From the NCBI RefSeq assembly GCF_018811945.1, contig NZ_JACRVU010000009.1, forward strand, positions 53,432 through 117,431: a DNA stretch of 64,000 nt, given 5' to 3'. Of this stretch, positions 39,333 through 46,911 are shown piece after piece. This stretch comes from Gluconobacter sp. P1C6_b. Its GTDB lineage: Bacteria; Pseudomonadota; Alphaproteobacteria; Acetobacterales; Acetobacteraceae. Position 1 is the stretch's first letter; each line of letters begins with the position of its first letter. The notes under the pieces are model-generated. The model was given only the letters and a program-made list of their open reading frames with translations. It was not told the origin of the DNA and did no database searches. The position numbers were made by a program, and so were the translations under genes.

Positions 39333-40226
39333 TCAGGCCTGAAGCCCGTTTTCGCGGCGGCGATGCTCGACTTCGGCGGCCATGGCCTTCTGAAGCTTCT
39401 CCATCGCACGGGCCTCGATCTGGCGGATACGCTCCCGCGAGACGTTGTAATGATGGGACAGCTCTTCCAGCGTGGAAGGCTCTTCCTTCAGGCGACGCTC
39501 GCTCAGGATATGACGCTCACGCTCGTTCAGCGTCATCATGGCCTGATCCAGCAGAGCCTTGCGACCCGTGAACTCTTCGGATGCCGCGTAGGTCTGTTCC
39601 TGATTCTCGTGATCATCCACGAGCCAGTCCTGCCACTCGCCTTCACCGTCGATGCGCAGCGGCGCATTGAGGCTGTGGTCGGGCGCGGCCAGACGCTGGT
39701 TCATCGAAACCACGTCCTGCTCCGGCACGCCGAGCGTCGTTGCAATGGAATTGACCTGTTCCGGCTTCAGATCGCCGTCATCAATGGCCTGCATCTGCCC
39801 CTTGAGGCGACGCAGGTTGAAGAACAGCTTCTTTTGTGCGGCGGTTGTGCCCATCTTCACCAGCGACCAGCTGTGCAGAATGTATTCCTGCATGGCGGCG
39901 CGGATCCACCACATGGCGTAAGTGGCAAGGCGGAAGCCACGCTCCGGATCGAACCGGCGCACGGCCTGCATCATGCCGATATTGCCCTCGCTGATGAGTT
40001 CGTTCACCGGCAGGCCATAGCCACGGTAGCCCATGGCGATCTTTGCCACGAGACGCAGATGGGAGGTGACGAGGCGGTGTGCCGCGCTCGTGTCCTCATC
40101 CTTGCGCCAGCGCCGGGAGAGATCGAGCTCTTCCTGCGGCGTCAGCAGCGGGAACTTGCGGATTTCCTGAAGGTAGCGGGTCAGGTTGTTTTCGGGACCC
40201 ACTGAAATGACGGCTGGGGATGCCAT
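39333..40226 (-). CDS. rpoH: RNA polymerase heat-shock sigma factor RpoH
   Basis: A 297-residue sigma-32. Region 2 holds NELISEGNIGMMQAVRRFDPERGFRLATYAMWWIRAAMQEY. The RpoH box is present as QKKLFFNLRRLKGQ. Region 4 has TLEELSHHYNVSRERIRQIEARAMEKL. It directs heat-shock transcription. It lies downstream of rluD on the same strand, a common order in alphaproteobacteria, behind a 244-bp leader. Confidence 0.95.
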   Translation of the reverse strand: MASPAVISVGPENNLTRYLQEIRKFPLLTPQEELDLSRRWRKDEDTSAAHRLVTSHLRLVAKIAMGYRGYGLPVNELISEGNIGMMQAVRRFDPERGFRLATYAMWWIRAAMQEYILHSWSLVKMGTTAAQKKLFFNLRRLKGQMQAIDDGDLKPEQVNSIATTLGVPEQDVVSMNQRLAAPDHSLNAPLRIDGEGEWQDWLVDDHENQEQTYAASEEFTGRKALLDQAMMTLNERERHILSERRLKEEPSTLEELSHHYNVSRERIRQIEARAMEKLQKAMAAEVEHRRRENGLQA

Positions 40227-40470
40227 GATCTTCGACTCCTTTCGCCCGGGGCTTAACCCGCATCCGGATGAGATGGAGACTCATACGGACCGGCGACGGG
40301 ATAGTTCCGTCTGACCCAGGTGACGCATTGGGAAGGACTTTCACGTCCCCGACCGTCAGCCCCCGGACTGGGCGACCTCTGGTGGTACGATCCATTCCGG
40401 CGGCGCGTCAGCTCGTCGGATGAGCTGTTTATGACAGGCTCAGCCAAAAAAGTCAATGGCCTTTGAAGGT
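40227..40470 (-). promoter_or_regulatory. rpoH upstream/leader region
   Basis: A 244-bp GC-rich gap between rluD and rpoH with several short self-complementary stretches, for example CTGAC and GTCAG arms around 40,310-40,360. It must hold the rpoH promoter and may form a structured leader. I recognise no known RNA family. Confidence 0.4.
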
Positions 40471-41439
40471 TTAGCCGATCAGTCGCTTTTTCAAGGTCTG
40501 GAAGTCTTCAGGGGGCGCAGTTTCGAAGGAAAGCTGCTTTTTGGTCCGCGGATGGATGAATCCGAGTCGGGTCGCATGGAGCGCCTGACGGGGGAAATCA
40601 AGGGCCGCTTCCTTCGCATCCTGCGACAGACCGCGCGCTGCTGCGGGAATCCGGCGCAGATAGACCGGGTCTCCGAGCAGGGGGTGGCCTGCGTTCGAAA
40701 GGTGAACACGGATCTGATGGGTCCGTCCAGTGGCGAGGCGACATTCGATCAGGGAGACGGCGGCCTGAAAAGGTTCGATCAGTTTGAAGCGTGTCAGCGC
40801 GACCTTGCCGCCACTTCCAACAACGGCCATGCGTTTGCGGTCCCGCTTGTCGCGGCCGATATTGCCGTCGAACTCGCCCTCGGTGGGAAGCAGCCCCCAG
40901 GCAAGCGCCAGGTAGGCGCGGTCGATATCGCGTGCGGCAAAGGCTTCGGACAGCGCGTTATGCACCATCGCCGTCTTGGCCACGACCATCAGGCCGGACG
41001 TATCCTTGTCCAGACGATGCACAATTCCCGGACGTTTCTCGCCGCCAATGCCCTCGAATCCTTCCCCGCAATGCCCGAGCAAGGCGTTGACCAGCGTGCC
41101 GGTCTCGTTGCCCGGGGCAGGGTGGGTGACGAGCCCGGCCTGCTTGTCGAGTACGATCAGGTCGTCATCTTCGTACAGGATACTGAGCGGGATCTGTTCG
41201 GCGACCGGTCGGGCAGGGGTGGGGGCGGGGAAGGTGAGCACCATTTCCATGCCGTCGCGCAGCGTTTCCGCAGGCTCGCAGACCGTCTTTCCATTGACGG
41301 AAAGATTGCCGCTTTCAATCAGGGCCTTGACCCGGGAGCGGGAAACCGTGCCGATGGCGTCCGCCAGCGCCCGGTCGGCCCTCTGGCCAGCCGTAGACGC
41401 ATCGACAACAAGACGGAATGGGGAAACAGGATCAGACAT
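40471..41439 (-). CDS. rluD: Ribosomal large-subunit pseudouridine synthase, RluD-like
   Basis: A 322-residue enzyme that isomerises uridines of 23S rRNA. An S4-like RNA-binding domain (SRSRVKALIESGNLSVNGK) precedes the catalytic domain with the nucleophile aspartate in HRLDKDTSGLMVVAKT. GRTHQIRVHLSNAGHPLLGD is the second signature. I take ATG 41439; the open frame reaches 41532. Its start overlaps the start of a divergent gene (CATG). Confidence 0.92.
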   Translation of the reverse strand: MSDPVSPFRLVVDASTAGQRADRALADAIGTVSRSRVKALIESGNLSVNGKTVCEPAETLRDGMEMVLTFPAPTPARPVAEQIPLSILYEDDDLIVLDKQAGLVTHPAPGNETGTLVNALLGHCGEGFEGIGGEKRPGIVHRLDKDTSGLMVVAKTAMVHNALSEAFAARDIDRAYLALAWGLLPTEGEFDGNIGRDKRDRKRMAVVGSGGKVALTRFKLIEPFQAAVSLIECRLATGRTHQIRVHLSNAGHPLLGDPVYLRRIPAAARGLSQDAKEAALDFPRQALHATRLGFIHPRTKKQLSFETAPPEDFQTLKKRLIG

Positions 41440-41812
41440 GACACAGGGTGTAGCCGAGGAAATGGCGAACAGCGAGTCGCAGACACCAAAAGCGCTTCTG
41501 GCCGCCGTGATTTTGATGGGCGTGCTGATCATTGCGGCCGTCTTCGGGCTGATCGGCGTGATTGCCTACCGTTTTCTGCATCCCCGTCCGAGCGTCACGG
41601 CGACCGTACCGCTGGCTGAGGGCGGCTTTTCCCGTCTGGCGCTGCCGCTGGGTGCGGGCGAGCATATCACGGCGGTCACGTCCCGCCCGGATGGTCTGAT
41701 GGCCGTGACGCTGAGCGGGGCGGGAAGTGACCGGGTTCTGCTGTGGAATCCGGAAGCCGGGAAGATCGCCGCCGAGCTCGATTTCGGAACGCCTGCACCG
41801 TCCACGCCGTGA
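41438..41812 (+). CDS. Small single-pass membrane protein (DUF6476-like?)
   Basis: A 124-residue protein with one membrane helix (LLAAVILMGVLIIAAVFGLIGVIAYRFL, about residues 20-47) and a periplasmic or cytoplasmic tail that reads like part of a beta-propeller strand set (RLALPLGAGEHITAVTSRPDGLMAVTLSG). AGGATC lies 7 nt before the ATG. Its start codon overlaps that of rluD on the other strand by 2 bp. From memory, small DUF6476 proteins occur beside rluD in alphaproteobacteria; this match is tentative. Confidence 0.65.
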   Translation: MTQGVAEEMANSESQTPKALLAAVILMGVLIIAAVFGLIGVIAYRFLHPRPSVTATVPLAEGGFSRLALPLGAGEHITAVTSRPDGLMAVTLSGAGSDRVLLWNPEAGKIAAELDFGTPAPSTP

Positions 41813-41842
41813 CCTGACCGGGATGCTCGCTGAACCGTGAGC

Positions 41843-41867
41843 CCTGCTGCCGCGTTAAGGCAGCAGG
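41843..41867 (+). other. Hairpin between small membrane gene and tspO
   Basis: Perfect 9-bp stem (CCTGCTGCC with GGCAGCAGG) and a 7-nt loop, followed by ATTTATG. It may be a weak terminator. Confidence 0.45.
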
Positions 41868-41888
41868 ATTTATGAAGGATCAGGGATT

Positions 41889-42365
41889 ATGGGACGTCTG
41901 ATTGATGCGGTCGTGGCGGCCGGCACGGTTTTCGGAGTTCAGTACGCTGCACGGGAAATCAGCCCGGCCGACGATCAGTCCACCCGCCGCTGGTATGAGC
42001 ATCTGAACAAGCCGCATTTCAATCCGCCCGGTCCAGCCTATGCCGTGATCTGGACGCTGCTTGACGGGCTGCTGGCCTGGTCGGGCTATCGATTGCTGCG
42101 GGCGGAAAAGTCCTGTTGCCGGACAGCGGCGCTTGTTCTGTGGGCGCTGTGCGTTGCGGGCGTGGCCGGATTTCCGTTCTTCGTGTTCCGCAAGCGCCAG
42201 CTCGGGACGGGGCTTGCCATCTGCATTGGCCTGATCATGACGTCTGGTGCCTCGATCCGCACAGCGCACAAGGTGGACTGCAAGGCGGCCGCGATGCAGG
42301 TGCCCTTCTTCGTCTGGCTGATTTTCGCAACCTGCATCCACGAACAGATCTGGCGCCGGAACTGA
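41889..42365 (+). CDS. tspO: TspO/MBR-family membrane protein
   Basis: A 158-residue protein with about five membrane helices. The family motif is clear: STRRWYEHLNKPHFNPPGPAYAVIWTLLDGLLAWSGYRL (aromatics and prolines of the tryptophan-rich sensory protein). Relatives bind porphyrins and respond to oxygen or stress in alphaproteobacteria. AGGATCAGGG precedes the ATG. It is convergent with the ArsR-type gene. Confidence 0.8.
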   Translation: MGRLIDAVVAAGTVFGVQYAAREISPADDQSTRRWYEHLNKPHFNPPGPAYAVIWTLLDGLLAWSGYRLLRAEKSCCRTAALVLWALCVAGVAGFPFFVFRKRQLGTGLAICIGLIMTSGASIRTAHKVDCKAAAMQVPFFVWLIFATCIHEQIWRRN

Positions 42366-42387
42366 AATCCGGCCTCTGCGTCGTCTT

Positions 42388-42687
42388 TCAGGGGACGTTG
42401 AGGACAGCCGTCAGAAGCCCGGGGAACCGCGTGTCGAGTTCTTCGCGGCGCAGGGAATTGCGATGCTGGACGCCCTCGATGCGTGTCCGCAGGATTCCGC
42501 TGTCCCGCAGAACCTGAAAGTGATGCGACATGCTGGATTTGGGCCGCGTCCCGATCAGCGTGGCGCAGTTCGCTTCCCCGACCCGCGCCAGATGTCGCAC
42601 GATCTCCAGACGTGCGGGATCGGCCAGGGCTCGCAGCACCAAAGTCAGTTCGAACGTCGCGGGCGCAGGATGGTCGTAGGCAGCCAT
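42388..42687 (-). CDS. ArsR-family winged helix regulator
   Basis: A 99-residue repressor. The winged helix-turn-helix covers nearly the whole protein: LRALADPARLEIVRHLARVGEANCATLIGTRPKSSMSHHFQVLRDSGILRTRIEGVQHRNSLRREEL. The only two-Cys metal site hint is a single Cys, so it may sense something other than a metal, for example electrophiles. It is divergent from an old yellow enzyme gene, with two matching dyads between them. Confidence 0.88.
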   Translation of the reverse strand: MAAYDHPAPATFELTLVLRALADPARLEIVRHLARVGEANCATLIGTRPKSSMSHHFQVLRDSGILRTRIEGVQHRNSLRREELDTRFPGLLTAVLNVP

Positions 42688-42730
42688 GGGGGTCTTATCC
42701 CTTTCCTGAGATTTTATCGCAACACCTGCT

Positions 42731-42752
42731 TTGTTCGACTCGTATCAAACAA
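42731..42752. promoter_or_regulatory. Operator candidate 1 (ArsR/OYE)
   Basis: TTGTTCG, 8 nt, CAAACAA: an imperfect inverted repeat of the same 22-bp layout as the perfect copy at 42,763-42,784. It lies nearer to the ArsR-type gene. Confidence 0.5.
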
Positions 42753-42762
42753 AATGCTTGCC

Positions 42763-42784
42763 TTGTTCGAATTTTGCCGAACAA
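42763..42784. promoter_or_regulatory. Operator candidate 2 (ArsR/OYE)
   Basis: Perfect inverted repeat TTGTTCG, AATTTTGC, CGAACAA, 29 bp before the OYE start and 32 bp from the first copy (about three helical turns). It probably binds the divergent ArsR-type repressor. Confidence 0.6.
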
Positions 42785-42813
42785 TATGAGGGCCTGTCCA
42801 GAGGAGACAAGTG

Positions 42814-43899
42814 ATGCCAACCCTGTTCGATCCCATTGATTTCGGTCCCATTCACGCGAAAAACCGGATCGTGATGTCCCCGCTGACGCGTGGACGTGCC
42901 GACAAGGAGGCCGTTCCGACCCCCATCATGGCGGAATACTACGCCCAGCGCGCCAGTGCGGGGATGATCATCACGGAAGCCACGGGTATCTCCCGCGAAG
43001 GTCTGGGCTGGCCGTTCGCACCGGGAATCTGGTCCGATGCACAGGTCGAGGCCTGGAAGCCGATCGTGGCCGGTGTGCATGCAAAGGGCGGAAAGATCGT
43101 CTGCCAGCTCTGGCACATGGGCCGCATGGTCCACTCGTCCGTGACCGGAACGCAGCCCGTCTCGTCCTCCGCGACCACGGCCCCCGGCGAGGTTCATACC
43201 TATGAAGGCAAGAAGCCGTTCGAGCAGGCCCGGGCAATCGATGCCACGGATATCAGCCGCATTCTGAACGATTACGAGAACGCCGCCCGCAATGCGATCC
43301 GCGCCGGTTTCGACGGCGTTCAGATCCATGCCGCCAATGGTTATCTTATCGACGAGTTCCTGCGAAACGGCACGAATCACAGGACGGATGAATACGGCGG
43401 CGTCCCCGAAAACCGCATCCGCTTCCTGAAAGAAGTCACTGAGCGCGTGATCGCCGCCATCGGAGCCGAACGCACAGGCGTGCGTCTGTCCCCCAACGGC
43501 GATACGCAGGGCTGCATCGACAGTGCGCCGGAGACGGTTTTCGTCCCGGCCGCAAAGCTGCTTCAGGATCTGGGTGTGGCCTGGCTCGAACTGCGCGAAC
43601 CGGGCCCGAATGGTACGTTCGGCAAGACGGACCAGCCCAAACTGTCCCCGCAGATCCGCAAGGTGTTCACGCGCCCGCTGGTGCTCAATCAGGACTATAC
43701 GTTCGAGGCCGCGCAGAAAGCCCTGGCGGAAGGCCATGCTGATGCGATTGCCTTTGGCCGCAAGTTCATCTCGAACCCCGACCTGCCGGAGCGCTTCGCC
43801 CGCGGCATCGCCCTGCAACCTGATGATATGAAAACCTGGTACAGTCAGGGTCCGGAAGGATACACGGACTACCCGTCCGCCACATCCGGCCCCGACTGA
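42814..43899 (+). CDS. Old yellow enzyme (NADH:flavin oxidoreductase, alkene reductase)
   Basis: A 361-residue FMN enzyme that reduces activated C=C bonds or nitroesters. The fold starts LFDPIDFGPIHAKNRIVMSPLTRGRAD. GFDGVQIHAANGYLIDEFL carries the substrate-binding His and Asn, followed by RTDEYGG and NRIRFLKEVTERV. FGRKFISNPDLPERFA is the C-terminal FMN site. GAGGAG precedes the ATG; a GTG lies directly before it. Control by the divergent ArsR-type regulator is likely, as in known nem-type systems. Confidence 0.92.
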   Translation: MPTLFDPIDFGPIHAKNRIVMSPLTRGRADKEAVPTPIMAEYYAQRASAGMIITEATGISREGLGWPFAPGIWSDAQVEAWKPIVAGVHAKGGKIVCQLWHMGRMVHSSVTGTQPVSSSATTAPGEVHTYEGKKPFEQARAIDATDISRILNDYENAARNAIRAGFDGVQIHAANGYLIDEFLRNGTNHRTDEYGGVPENRIRFLKEVTERVIAAIGAERTGVRLSPNGDTQGCIDSAPETVFVPAAKLLQDLGVAWLELREPGPNGTFGKTDQPKLSPQIRKVFTRPLVLNQDYTFEAAQKALAEGHADAIAFGRKFISNPDLPERFARGIALQPDDMKTWYSQGPEGYTDYPSATSGPD

Positions 43900-43903
43900 C
43901 CGT

Positions 43904-43940
43904 CAGCTTTCCGGGAGCATGTCCTGCTCCCGGAAAGCTG
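43904..43940. terminator. Long hairpin terminator between convergent genes
   Basis: Perfect 16-bp stem (CAGCTTTCCGGGAGCA with TGCTCCCGGAAAGCTG), loop TGTCC, between the OYE and rlmB stops. It lacks long T-runs but is very stable. Confidence 0.7.
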
Positions 43941-43955
43941 TTCAGGCCGTGTTTC

Positions 43956-44804
43956 TCAGACCGGGCGAACCAGTTCGTAAAGCGCCACGGCCGCCGCATT
44001 GGAGACGTTCAGGCTCTCCATGTCGCCGGGCATGTAGACGCTGGCGATTTCGTCACAGGTCTCGCGCGTCAGCCGACGCAGCCCGGCGCCTTCTGCCCCG
44101 AGTACAAGGGCCACGCGACGCCCGGCAAAGCTCTTGCCATCCAGACGCGTGCCACCGGCATCCAGCCCGACAACCCAGAAATCCTCGGCCTGAAGCGCCT
44201 GAAGCGCGCGGGAAAGATTGACCTCGCGCAGGATGGGTACGACATCAAGCGCGCCCGACGCAGCCTTCGCCATCGCACCGCTTTCCTGCGGGGCGTTGCG
44301 GTCCTGCACGAGAAGGGCAGCGGCTCCGAACGCTGCGGCCGACCGGAGGATCGCGCCGATATTGCGCGGATCCGTCACCTGATCCAGCACCAGAACCGGG
44401 CCCTTGCGCTCGACGATATCAGGAATGGCCAGCGTCTCCAGCGGTTCGACCCGCAGGCAGACACCCTGATGGACGGCATCGCGCTCACACAGCCGGTCGA
44501 GGCGCTCACGATCCACGATCTGCGGTTTGCGGGATGCCTTTTCGAATGAGGCTGCAGCCTCGCGCGTGGCCAGAAAGTCATGGATGACGCGCTCGGGATT
44601 GGCGAGCGCGGCCTGTACGGCATGATGTCCGTAAATCCAGTAGCCGGGGCCGGAACTGGCGGCATGGCCACGACCGGAACGGCCACCCCGTTCTCTGGTG
44701 CGACCACCAGACTGGGAAGAGCTGTGATCGGCAGTGCCGGCGGGAGGAGCGGAGCGATCCGTGATACGATCGGGGGCGGAACGGGAGGGAGATCTTCTGG
44801 CCAT
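43956..44804 (-). CDS. rlmB: 23S rRNA 2'-O-methyltransferase RlmB (TrmH/SpoU family)
   Basis: A 282-residue SPOUT methyltransferase. The N-terminus is a Ser/Arg/Gly-rich tail, then the substrate-binding domain (YWIYGHHAVQAALANPER). The three SPOUT motifs are LDQVTDPRNIGAILRSAAAFG, VALVLGAEGAGLRRLT and MPGDMESLNVSNAAAVALYEL. RlmB methylates G2251 of 23S rRNA; the exact target here is inferred. I take ATG 44804; a TTG at 44825 is possible. It ends the backbone before the tRNA-Tyr integration site. Confidence 0.88.
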   Translation of the reverse strand: MARRSPSRSAPDRITDRSAPPAGTADHSSSQSGGRTRERGGRSGRGHAASSGPGYWIYGHHAVQAALANPERVIHDFLATREAAASFEKASRKPQIVDRERLDRLCERDAVHQGVCLRVEPLETLAIPDIVERKGPVLVLDQVTDPRNIGAILRSAAAFGAAALLVQDRNAPQESGAMAKAASGALDVVPILREVNLSRALQALQAEDFWVVGLDAGGTRLDGKSFAGRRVALVLGAEGAGLRRLTRETCDEIASVYMPGDMESLNVSNAAAVALYELVRPV

Positions 44805-44873
44805 AAAAAAGCATATAATCGACAACAGGCGATTGACATAGCCGTCAATCCGCCATATCCCAACCGCCGACCC

Positions 44874-44959
44874 GGAGAGGTGCCCGAGTGGCTAAAGGGG
44901 GCGGACTGTAAATCCGCTGGCGTACGCCTACGTTGGTTCGAATCCAACTCTCTCCACCA
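44874..44959 (+). tRNA. tRNA-Tyr (GTA)
   Basis: An 86-nt class II tRNA with encoded CCA. The acceptor stem pairs GGAGAGG with TCTCTCC, the anticodon loop is ACTGTAAAT with GTA, a long variable arm follows, and GGTTCGAATCC forms the T arm. It serves as the attachment site of the downstream element, whose left end keeps the gene complete. Confidence 0.95.
44901..44959 (+). repeat. attL (59-bp direct repeat, left copy)
   Basis: Identical to 63,460-63,518. It runs from the anticodon stem of tRNA-Tyr (GCGGACTGTAAATCCGC at its start) to the encoded CCA. Flanking bases differ on both sides. Confidence 0.95.
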
Positions 44960-45031
44960 TCTGAAAACCGCAGAAAACTGCGACTTTCAGGGGGTCCACA
45001 GAATAAGGGGCAGGAAATGCCTCTTAATTTC

Positions 45032-45094
45032 TGTGCCAATTTGTGCCAAGGCTGGTCAGTTATCGACTGAGAGACTGGCACAAGGAATGGCACA
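45032..45094. promoter_or_regulatory. Left integrase arm-site cluster (TGTGCCA)
   Basis: Four copies of TGTGCCA: direct at 45,032 and 45,042, inverted at 45,076 and 45,088. Spacings are 10 and 12 bp. The last one overlaps the integrase start codon, which would allow self-repression. Matching copies lie at the right end of the element. Confidence 0.65.
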
Positions 45095-46211
45095 GAGCCT
45101 CCCAAAGGGAATCACTTATCGCGGGCCGCTACAGTATCAGTGGCGCGTCCGCGCGCGTGGTGTTTACGCAAATGGCGTCAAGGACACGCTCGAAGCAGCC
45201 GTTGCTGCTCGTGAAGATGCAAGGCAGCGCATCAACGCCGGGACGTGGGATGACGGGCAGCGGCTCAGGTCGTTCACGCTCGCAAGGGGACTTGATTACT
45301 ATGAAGAGCACGTCCTCCCGCACAAAGAGGGGGGCGACAAAGAGCGGTCGCGCCTGAAGACGTGGCGTGAATGGCACGGTGGAGTAAAGGGCCGGGGAGG
45401 GGACTGGCTGCAATATCCTATGTCGTCCATCATGCCGGACCAGATTCAGGCGTTTATTGACGAGCGACTGCGCGCCGGGTCCGGTGCCTCGACCATCCGG
45501 AACTGTGTTGCTGTCCTGTCTGCTGCGTTCAGAAACTGCCGGTCCCGGCTCCATCTCGATATCCCGAATCCCTGCCTCTTGGTCTCTCTGCCGCCACCGC
45601 CTCCGCCGCGACACGTCACACTCCCCGCAAGTGATGCAGTGGCTCTCCTTGCGGCGTGCCGTGAGGGGCCGGATTACCTGATTCATTGCGTCCTGATTGC
45701 GATTGAGACAGCAATGCGCGCCGGGGAAATCCGGCGCATACAAAGGTCACACATCTACAAGACGCACATTCACCTCCCGAAGACAAAGAACAGTCGCGGC
45801 GGTGTGGTCCGTGCTCGTGACGTGCCACTGACAGAAGAGGCCGAGGGCGTTATTTCTGACGCCGTGAAGGTTCTCCCGCACCGCCCTGATGATTGGCTGT
45901 TCGGCGACCCAGAGAAACGGGGTGAAGACGGCGGCTTCACTGAGAGCATGTTAAGCAATGCGTTTGCCGCCGCCGTGAAGCGTGCGCGTGGGGCGGGGCT
46001 GACGAAATCGGTCAGGTTCCATGACCTGCGACACATCGCGATTACTGAACTGGCGAAAGACCATGCGGGGGCGATGGAGCTTGCCAAACTGACAGGACAC
46101 AAGACGCTCCGTGTCCTGACGGAGACGTACTATAACCCGACCCCGCTAGACCAAGCTGCCGAACTCAGGCGGCGGCGGGCAGAGAGAAAAGCGCGAGAGA
46201 AGGCGGCCTAG
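45087..46211 (+). CDS. int: Tyrosine integrase
   Basis: A 374-residue site-specific recombinase. An N-terminal arm-binding domain (about 1-75) and a SAM-like core-binding domain (about 80-180) precede the catalytic domain. Catalytic residues are R211 in AMRAGEIRRI, H312 and R315 in HDLRHIA, H338 in GHKTL, and the nucleophile Y348 or Y349 in TETYYNP, one or two residues further from the His than usual. The open frame reaches back through the tRNA, so I start at the first ATG after it; no strong ribosome binding site is visible. Confidence 0.92.
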   Translation: MAQSLPKGITYRGPLQYQWRVRARGVYANGVKDTLEAAVAAREDARQRINAGTWDDGQRLRSFTLARGLDYYEEHVLPHKEGGDKERSRLKTWREWHGGVKGRGGDWLQYPMSSIMPDQIQAFIDERLRAGSGASTIRNCVAVLSAAFRNCRSRLHLDIPNPCLLVSLPPPPPPRHVTLPASDAVALLAACREGPDYLIHCVLIAIETAMRAGEIRRIQRSHIYKTHIHLPKTKNSRGGVVRARDVPLTEEAEGVISDAVKVLPHRPDDWLFGDPEKRGEDGGFTESMLSNAFAAAVKRARGAGLTKSVRFHDLRHIAITELAKDHAGAMELAKLTGHKTLRVLTETYYNPTPLDQAAELRRRRAERKAREKAA

Positions 46212-46235
46212 TGCCGCCTTCTTCGGGCTGGGGCA

Positions 46236-46658
46236 CTAAGCCCCGGCTCTCCCCGTCAGTCCAGCACGCCGTAGGTATTTATCAACCGTGCTATACTGCC
46301 GACCGACCGCTTCCGCGATTTCCCCGCATTTGAAGCCCGCCCGGTGCCATTCTGCGATTTCTCTCTTCTCGTCCGGCGTCATGTGACGGCGCGGCTTGTG
46401 GTCGTTGACGATAAATGCCGTCACGGTGTGTCCGCCCATGGACGGCTCCGGTTCTACCTCAATGTGAACCCCTGACGCCGACCGAGCGCCCAGAATCTCC
46501 CGATACAACGCCGACTTGATGGCCTGCGGCGTCATGCCAGATGCCGCCCATTCCTCAAGTGCAGCCTCCATCCGGGGATGGCTGAACTCTGTAAATACCA
46601 TACCATACGCACCGGGGTAACAGTGAATTACCTGTGCCGTGAAGCCGTTATCAATCAT
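46236..46658 (-). CDS. Helix-turn-helix protein of the element
   Basis: A 140-residue protein. The C-terminal part is a clear helix-turn-helix of resolvase/MarR-like type (TPDEKREIAEWHRAGFKCGEIAEAVGRQYSTVDKYLRRAGL, about residues 93-133). The N-terminal 80 residues are not recognised. It is convergent with the integrase and may regulate element genes. Two long direct repeats lie about 120 bp upstream of its start. Confidence 0.6.
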   Translation of the reverse strand: MIDNGFTAQVIHCYPGAYGMVFTEFSHPRMEAALEEWAASGMTPQAIKSALYREILGARSASGVHIEVEPEPSMGGHTVTAFIVNDHKPRRHMTPDEKREIAEWHRAGFKCGEIAEAVGRQYSTVDKYLRRAGLTGRAGA

Positions 46659-46779
46659 TGTTCTGTTATCCGCTCGTTGAATACAGATATACGATATGCC
46701 TGCACGGCAAAGACGGCAAGTTATCTAAAAGTATAGCTCGAATGACAACATTACAAACCAGAATGGATTCCATTTTATA

Positions 46780-46837
46780 TTTATGAACAACGTCATGAAT
46801 TTTCATGTCCATTTATGAATGAGGTCATGAATTCATG
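46780..46837. repeat. Two direct repeats (about 26 bp) upstream of the HTH gene
   Basis: Copies at 46,780-46,806 and 46,812-46,837 share TTTATGAA, GTCATGAATT and TCATG. They are A+T-rich and partly palindromic. Possible binding sites for the HTH protein. Confidence 0.55.
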
Positions 46838-46846
46838 AACACAAAA

Positions 46847-46876
46847 AAGGGGGCGTTCATTTATGAACGCCCCCTT
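46847..46876 (-). terminator. Rho-independent terminator after relaxase
   Basis: Perfect 14-bp stem (AAGGGGGCGTTCAT and its complement) with a 2-nt loop. On the minus strand it is followed by six T, directly after the relaxase stop. Confidence 0.85.
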
Positions 46877-46911
46877 CCTGAACCAGATTTAATCCTCGTA
46901 AGGTGAAAAGG

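Noticed and set aside
40227..40470. Possible small structured RNA (SRP or 6S type) between rluD and rpoH
   Set aside because: I looked for the conserved SRP loop and a 6S-like open bubble and found neither; it is better described as the rpoH leader.
44580..45086. Upstream part of the integrase open frame that passes through the tRNA-Tyr gene
   Set aside because: It overlaps rlmB antisense and a tRNA; the integrase domains begin after 45,087.
46780..46837. CRISPR-like array
   Set aside because: Only two imperfect repeats with a 5-bp gap and no spacer structure. No cas genes occur in the window.
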